From: Methylonatrum kenyense
GTDB taxonomy: Bacteria > Pseudomonadota > Gammaproteobacteria > Nitrococcales > Aquisalimonadaceae
DNA length: 64,000 nt
Assembly: GCF_023195885.1 (NCBI RefSeq)
Contig: NZ_JALPKO010000005.1
Span: 62,001-126,000 of the forward strand
Direction of reading: 5' to 3'
The notes below the pieces were generated by a model. That model had not been told where the DNA came from, did not search any database, and saw only the letters and a list, made by a program, of their open reading frames with translations. This document shows positions 62,337 through 64,000 of the stretch, piece by piece (the first letter of the stretch is position 1; the number at the start of each line of letters is the position of its first letter). The translations under genes and the position numbers were made by a program.

Positions 62337-63365
62337 ATGGTCCTGCGTGCGGACCAGTGGCAGGCGCACCTCCGCCAGGGGCACTTGTCACCGGTCTACC
62401 TGCTGGCCGGCGAGGAGCCCCTGCAGTTGCAGGAGGCGGCCGACGGGCTGCGGGCCGTGGCGCGCGAACAGGGCCACAGCGAGCGCACGGTGCTGACCGT
62501 GGATGCCGGTTTCGACTGGGGGCAGTTGCATGCCGCCGGCGCAAATCTCTCGCTGTTCGGCGAACGACGGCTGCTGGAGCTGCGCATGCCCGGCGGCAAG
62601 CCCGGCCAGACCGGTGCCAGGGTGCTGGCGGACTGGTGCAAATCACCGCCAGACGACACCGTGTTGCTGGTCCTCTGCGGTCGACTCGAGGCCGCGCAAC
62701 GTCGTGCCGCCTGGTTTCGGGCCATCGACCGCGCAGGCCAGGTACTGCAGGTCTGGCCACTGCCACTGTCCCAGCTGCAGGCCTGGGTCAGGCGCCGCAT
62801 GCAGACCACGGAACTCCAGCCCGCGGCGGGTGCCGTCGAACTGCTGGCGGAGCGCAGTGAAGGCAATCTGCTGGCAGCCAGCCAGGAAATCGAGAAGCTG
62901 CGCCTGTTGCACGGTGCCGGGCCGATTACCGTGCAGGACGTCGGTGACGCTGTCGCCGACAGCGCCAGGCATGACGTGTTCGGTCTGGCCGAGGCGGCAT
63001 TCTCCGGGCAGCCGGCCCGTCTGCTGCGCATCGCGCGCCATCTGAGGGCCGAGGCCGCCGAGCCGGTGCTCGCCCTCTGGGCCCTGGCGGCCGGTGTTCG
63101 TGCGGCCGCCGCGATCCGTATCGGGCAGGCGCCGCGCGAGGCCCTGCAGCAGAACCGTGTGTTCGGTGATCTGGGTCGTGCCGTCGAGCGGGGTGCACGA
63201 CGCCATTCCGGGGCGCGTTGGGAGCAGTTGCTGTCGCGGGCCGCGACCGTGGATCGGGTGATCAAGGGCGCGTCTTCAGGGCGTGGCTGGGGTGAACCCT
63301 GGAATGAACTGATAAACTTTGGATTGGCAATAAGCGGAAGTTCCGTGGTGCAGGAAGAGGCATGA
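62337..63365 (+). CDS. holA: DNA polymerase III delta subunit
   Basis: HolA opens the sliding clamp within the clamp-loader complex. The 342-residue protein has the delta-subunit layout, with the conserved [20 protein letters not shown] near the N terminus and a C-terminal helical collar domain. It begins directly after the lptE stop codon and overlaps proA by 4 bp (ATGA). Confidence 0.93.
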   Translation: MVLRADQWQAHLRQGHLSPVYLLAGEEPLQLQEAADGLRAVAREQGHSERTVLTVDAGFDWGQLHAAGANLSLFGERRLLELRMPGGKPGQTGARVLADWCKSPPDDTVLLVLCGRLEAAQRRAAWFRAIDRAGQVLQVWPLPLSQLQAWVRRRMQTTELQPAAGAVELLAERSEGNLLAASQEIEKLRLLHGAGPITVQDVGDAVADSARHDVFGLAEAAFSGQPARLLRIARHLRAEAAEPVLALWALAAGVRAAAAIRIGQAPREALQQNRVFGDLGRAVERGARRHSGARWEQLLSRAATVDRVIKGASSGRGWGEPWNELINFGLAISGSSVVQEEA

Positions 63366-64000
63366 ACGCGACAGTTACAGCGACTACCGACATTCCGGAT
63401 TACGTGCGCCGGGTGGGACAGCAGGCTCGGCAGGCGGCGCGTGCCATGGCGCGGGCGGACAGCGGGTGCAAGAATGCGGCATTGCGCGGTATCGCGGATG
63501 CACTGCAGGCGCAGGCCGAAACCATCGCCGCCGCCAATGCCCGCGATATGGAGGCAGGGCGCAGCAACGGCCTGGATGCGGCACTGCTGGACCGGTTGGA
63601 ATTGACGCCGCCGCGGATCAGCGCCATGGCGGAGGGCTTGCGCCAGATCGCCAGCCTGGCGGATCCGGTGGGCGCGATCAGCGATCTGGATTACCGCCCC
63701 AGCGGCATCCAGGTGGGTCGCATGCGGGTGCCCCTGGGCGTGATCGGCATCATCTACGAATCACGGCCGAATGTGACTGCCGATGCGGCCGGCCTGTGCC
63801 TCAAGTCGGGCAATGCCGCGATATTGCGCGGCGGCTCCGAGGCCATTCACAGCAACCGCGCGATTGCCGGGTGCATTCGCACGGGTCTGAAGCAGGCCGG
63901 GCTCCCCGGGGAGGCGGTGCAATTGATCGAGACCACCGACCGGGCGGCGGTCGGCGCGCTGATCCGTGCCGATGATTGTGTCGACGTCATCGTGCCGCGC
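63362..64000 (+). CDS. proA: Gamma-glutamyl phosphate reductase (5' part)
   Basis: The first 213 residues of ProA are in the window; the gene continues beyond 64000. It shows [16 protein letters not shown] at the N terminus and the signature [19 protein letters not shown] near residue 125, followed by [11 protein letters not shown]. ProA makes glutamate 5-semialdehyde for proline synthesis. The ATG at 63362 overlaps the holA stop codon. Confidence 0.93.
   Translation, partial: MNATVTATTDIPDYVRRVGQQARQAARAMARADSGCKNAALRGIADALQAQAETIAAANARDMEAGRSNGLDAALLDRLELTPPRISAMAEGLRQIASLADPVGAISDLDYRPSGIQVGRMRVPLGVIGIIYESRPNVTADAAGLCLKSGNAAILRGGSEAIHSNRAIAGCIRTGLKQAGLPGEAVQLIETTDRAAVGALIRADDCVDVIVPR

Overview
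The window is a GC-rich (roughly two-thirds G+C by eye) chromosomal segment of a free-living gammaproteobacterium. The main clues are gene order and gammaproteobacterial housekeeping families: miaB-ybeZ-ybeY-corC-lnt, then leuS-lptE-holA-proA, plus single-chain PurL, MetH, FolX, YbeL-type and DUF2058 proteins. A K+/H+ antiporter and a phasin would suit a halo- or alkali-tolerant member of the Chromatiales or relatives, but that placement is inference. I see no rRNA, tRNA, CRISPR array, prophage or transposase gene.

Layout. 1-4.4 kb: tail of an unidentified gene, a repeat, then purL. 5.0-8.2 kb (minus): antiporter, DUF2058 and DUF815 ATPase, coupled by overlapping start and stop codons. 8.4-10.5 kb: phasin, divergent from a lysine-2,3-aminomutase-like radical SAM gene. 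10.5-11.9 kb (minus): folE-folX-DUF3429 behind an 11-bp direct repeat resembling a LitR/CarH operator. 12.1-19.7 kb: fused 5-oxoprolinase/hydantoinase, rubredoxin reductase-like flavoprotein and a GAF-PAS-GGDEF-EAL protein. 19.7-22.4 kb (minus): D-amino-acid dehydrogenase and a periplasmic sugar dehydrogenase. 22.5-25.9 kb: a DnaA-box-like cluster, a small unknown Cys protein, a class II aldolase-like protein and oligopeptidase B. 26.6-32.1 kb (minus): a double-length UvrA. 32.4-36.5 kb: MFS transporter, MipA/OmpV, YihY and a leucine-dehydrogenase-like gene. 36.5-40.4 kb (minus): metH and a tiny secreted His/Asp-rich peptide. 40.6-45.6 kb: sugar-nucleotide genes (epimerase, ugd, pgi, galU). 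45.8-50.2 kb: sulfate activation (SLC13 permease, fused Sat-CysC, CysQ). 50.6-52.4 kb (minus): amidoligase plus class-I glutaminase. 53.0-58.6 kb: miaB-ybeZ-ybeY-corC-lnt. 58.7-64 kb: YbeL-type zinc ribbon (minus), then leuS-lptE-holA-proA, cut by the window end.

The most unusual content is non-coding. Three families of structured repeats occupy the junctions at gene 3' ends. Family A is a TA-flanked inverted-repeat element of about 275 bp (five long copies, two miniature derivatives and three fragments). Its terminal stems change sequence between copies while staying complementary, and its TA boundary often supplies the stop codon of the neighbouring gene. Family B has a fixed inner hairpin inside an outer stem of different sequence in each copy. 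Family C is a long imperfect hairpin with a constant GACG...CCAAC apical frame around a mini-stem that covaries between copies. Families B and C look undescribed to me, although no database search was possible.
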